Of a DNA stretch of 14,079 nucleotides, positions 12,646-14,079 are shown piece after piece. The notes beneath the pieces were generated by a model, which was not told the origin of the DNA, searched no databases, and was given only the letters and a program-made list of their open reading frames with translations. The position numbers were made by a program, and so were the translations under genes. This DNA comes from JBJKRF01 sp046704785. Lineage in GTDB: Bacteria > Chloroflexota > Anaerolineae > Anaerolineales > Villigracilaceae. The stretch is from contig JBJKRF010000076.1 of NCBI GenBank assembly GCA_046704785.1, forward strand, positions 1-14,079, in the 5' to 3' direction. Each line of letters starts with the position of its first letter. Position 1 is the first letter of the stretch.

Positions 12646-13236
12646 ATGATGGAAGCGCCGTTTCGCGTCACGGATTTGAAGCAGTGGGTCTATTGCCCAC
12701 GTATCCTGTACTACTACATGTGCCTGCCCGATGTGCGTCCGGTCACGTATAAGATGGAGGCCGGGACTGAAGCAGGGGAGGAAGAAGAAGGGCGCGAGCT
12801 GCGGCGCAGCCTGCGGACCTATGGGCTGGCGGAGGGGCGGCGCGAGTTCAATGTGCGGCTGGTCTCGGACCGTTACGGGCTACGCGGGATGGTGGATATG
12901 GTCGTCTGGGTCGAACGCCCCGGAGCCGAGGAGGTTATTCCGGTCGACTACAAACTTTCACGTATCCCCGGGGAACATTTCAAGATGCAATTGATGGCCT
13001 ATGGCCTGATGCTGGAGGAGTTCTCCGGGCTGCCTGCCCGTCGGGGATTCCTGTATGAGATTCCGACACGACACGCCGAAAAGGTGGTGCTAACGGGACG
13101 GTTGCGTGATAAACTATTGACGACGCTGGACGGTATGCATCAAATGCTGCACAGCGAGAGGATGCCGCCGCCCACGCCCAACCGCAACAAGTGCCTGGCT
13201 TGCGAGTTCCGGCGTTTTTGCAACGATGTCGTCTGA
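12646..13236 (+). CDS. cas4: Cas4 RecB-like iron-sulfur nuclease
   Basis: Cas4 trims prespacers and helps select PAM-bearing ones for Cas1-Cas2. The 196-residue protein has the four expected [4Fe-4S] cysteines: Cys17 (YCPR) and Cys183, Cys186 and Cys192 (CLACEFRRFC). The RecB nuclease residues are Asp84 (GMVDMVV), Asp101 and Lys103 (PVDYKLSR) and the QxxxY motif at 115-119. The upstream motif often written EGxxxH appears here as EEEEGRELRR without an obvious His. Start is the first of two tandem ATGs (12646, 12649). It is the last cas gene; the leader and array follow directly, with the gene order cas1-cas2-cas4 on the leader side. Confidence 0.92.
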   Translation: MMEAPFRVTDLKQWVYCPRILYYYMCLPDVRPVTYKMEAGTEAGEEEEGRELRRSLRTYGLAEGRREFNVRLVSDRYGLRGMVDMVVWVERPGAEEVIPVDYKLSRIPGEHFKMQLMAYGLMLEEFSGLPARRGFLYEIPTRHAEKVVLTGRLRDKLLTTLDGMHQMLHSERMPPPTPNRNKCLACEFRRFCNDVV

Positions 13237-13427
13237 TGCCGTGACTACAGGAGTAGCCTTCGCAAATCCGGCGCTTTTTTGAGCAGAAATGGATTTGCGA
13301 AAAACTGGGCCTGAAAGGCGAAAGTGCCACAAGGAAAACTGAAAAAGAAGGCAACAGGAAGGCATTACAGCGTCCAAAACAGGGCGTGGCGATGTCGCAA
13401 GGCTTTTTTTGCTTCTAAACGTAGGCG
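13237..13427 (+). promoter_or_regulatory. CRISPR leader
   Basis: This non-coding stretch lies between cas4 and the first repeat, on the side expected for a leader since the repeats end in the handle ACTGAAAC when read rightwards. It contains a perfect 11-bp inverted repeat TTCGCAAATCC (13259-13269) and GGATTTGCGAA (13291-13301), an A/G-rich middle and a T-rich GGCTTTTTTTGC just before repeat 1. No clear -35/-10 pair was found by eye. Confidence 0.7.
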
Positions 13428-14048
13428 GTTCCACCCTATCGATCCGACCAGCGGATACTGAAACGCACATCAGCGATCCGTTTGCGGATGATCTCTGTCC
13501 GTTCCACCCTATCGATCCGACCAGCGGATACTGAAACTATGTCGCTCTCTCTGGCGGAAAAGATAGTACGGTTGGTTCCACCCTATCGATCCGACCAGCG
13601 GATACTGAAACAAAGGGGAAGGGGTGGTTTATCTGGCAAATTAAAAGAGTTCCACCCTATCGATCCGACCAGCGGATACTGAAACCTATCCTGCTTGGGA
13701 TCCTCGCAGTCGCTCTGCTGCGTTCCACCCTATCGATCCGACCAGCGGATACTGAAACTCCTGACCGCGCTGATGGCCGCCAGGATGACAACGAGTTCCA
13801 CCCTATCGATCCGACCAGCGGATACTGAAACGCAGGTTGTAGATGACGCTCTCGAGGGAGCCTTCGTGTTCCACCCTATCGATCCGACCAGCGGATACTG
13901 AAACTTATTATGCTAATAATCCAACCATGGACATAGATAGTTCCACCCTATCGATCCGACCAGCGGATACTGAAACGCGCGTTGGCTTTAACTACCTTGG
14001 CAAACTTTGGAGTTCCACCCTATCGATCCGACCAGCGGATACTGAAAC
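13428..14048 (+). CRISPR. CRISPR array: nine identical 37-bp repeats, continuing past the window
   Basis: Repeats begin GTTCCACCCTATCG and end CGGATACTGAAAC, starting at 13428, 13501, 13575, 13649, 13722, 13795, 13868, 13940 and 14012. All nine copies are identical. The eight complete spacers are 35-37 bp and all different. After the last repeat, 31 bases of a probable ninth spacer reach the window edge. The repeat contains a hairpin ATCCG-ACCAG-CGGAT followed by exactly ACTGAAAC, an 8-nt handle as expected for Cas6 cutting at the stem base. This fixes transcription rightwards from the leader. Uniform repeats suggest the active, leader-proximal part of the array. Confidence 0.98.
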
Positions 14049-14079
14049 GAACATGCCGCTGTTTTGCTGGGTTAGAAAG

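Noticed and set aside
13482..13901. Open frames inside the CRISPR array with repeated STLSIRPADTET
   Set aside because: The peptide is just the translated repeat; these are not genes.

Overview
The window looks like a bacterial chromosome segment, probably from Chloroflexota (Anaerolineae-like). That guess rests on the mix of a WYL-regulated type I CRISPR-Cas locus, purine-rich AGAGG-type dispersed repeats, a solo 23S-IVP four-helix protein and CACGAAG...CACAAAG palindromes. No rRNA or tRNA is present to confirm it.

Layout. Bases 1-1651 are a decayed flank: a truncated PIN-domain (VapC-like) gene and a small SEC-C membrane protein on the minus strand, then a topA (DNA topoisomerase I) pseudogene split by a palindromic insertion and a frameshift. 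From 1652 almost everything reads on the plus strand. A sigma70-like promoter (about 1765-1793) precedes a 66-aa solo HTH protein, a full WYL-domain regulator and cas3 (helicase followed by a C-terminal HD nuclease). A 180-base gap then holds two degenerate, antisense copies of the CRISPR repeat core and a near-consensus promoter (TTGACA-16-TATAAT). That promoter drives an unrecognised 91-aa protein, cas8 (with an internal start for a Cas11-like small subunit), cas7, cas5 and probably cas6. Next come a frameshifted four-helix (23S-IVP) gene, cas1, cas2, cas4, a leader, and at least nine identical 37-bp repeats running off the right edge.

How it works together. Cas1-Cas2-Cas4 acquire spacers into the array. 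Cas6 should cut each repeat just after the ATCCG/CGGAT stem, leaving an ACTGAAAC handle. Cas8, Cas11, Cas7 and Cas5 form Cascade, and Cas3 degrades the target. The subtype is unresolved: Cas7 is DevR/Csa2-like, Cas8 belongs to a family I cannot name, and Cas3 has its HD domain at the C-terminus.

The most exciting element is the repeat-like pair at 5637-5710. On the minus strand it reads as a mini-CRISPR: a repeat core with an intact processing stem and intact 8-nt handle, a 24-nt spacer-like stretch, then a second repeat core with a decayed handle. This is the architecture of CreA/CreR-type crRNA-like RNAs, which redirect Cascade to repress a cas or toxin promoter. It lies immediately upstream of the effector-operon promoter. 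Function is inferred, not shown.

The right half (cas6 to cas4) looks more GC-rich than the left half and carries dispersed repeats that supply the C-termini of three successive proteins, suggesting a mosaic locus.
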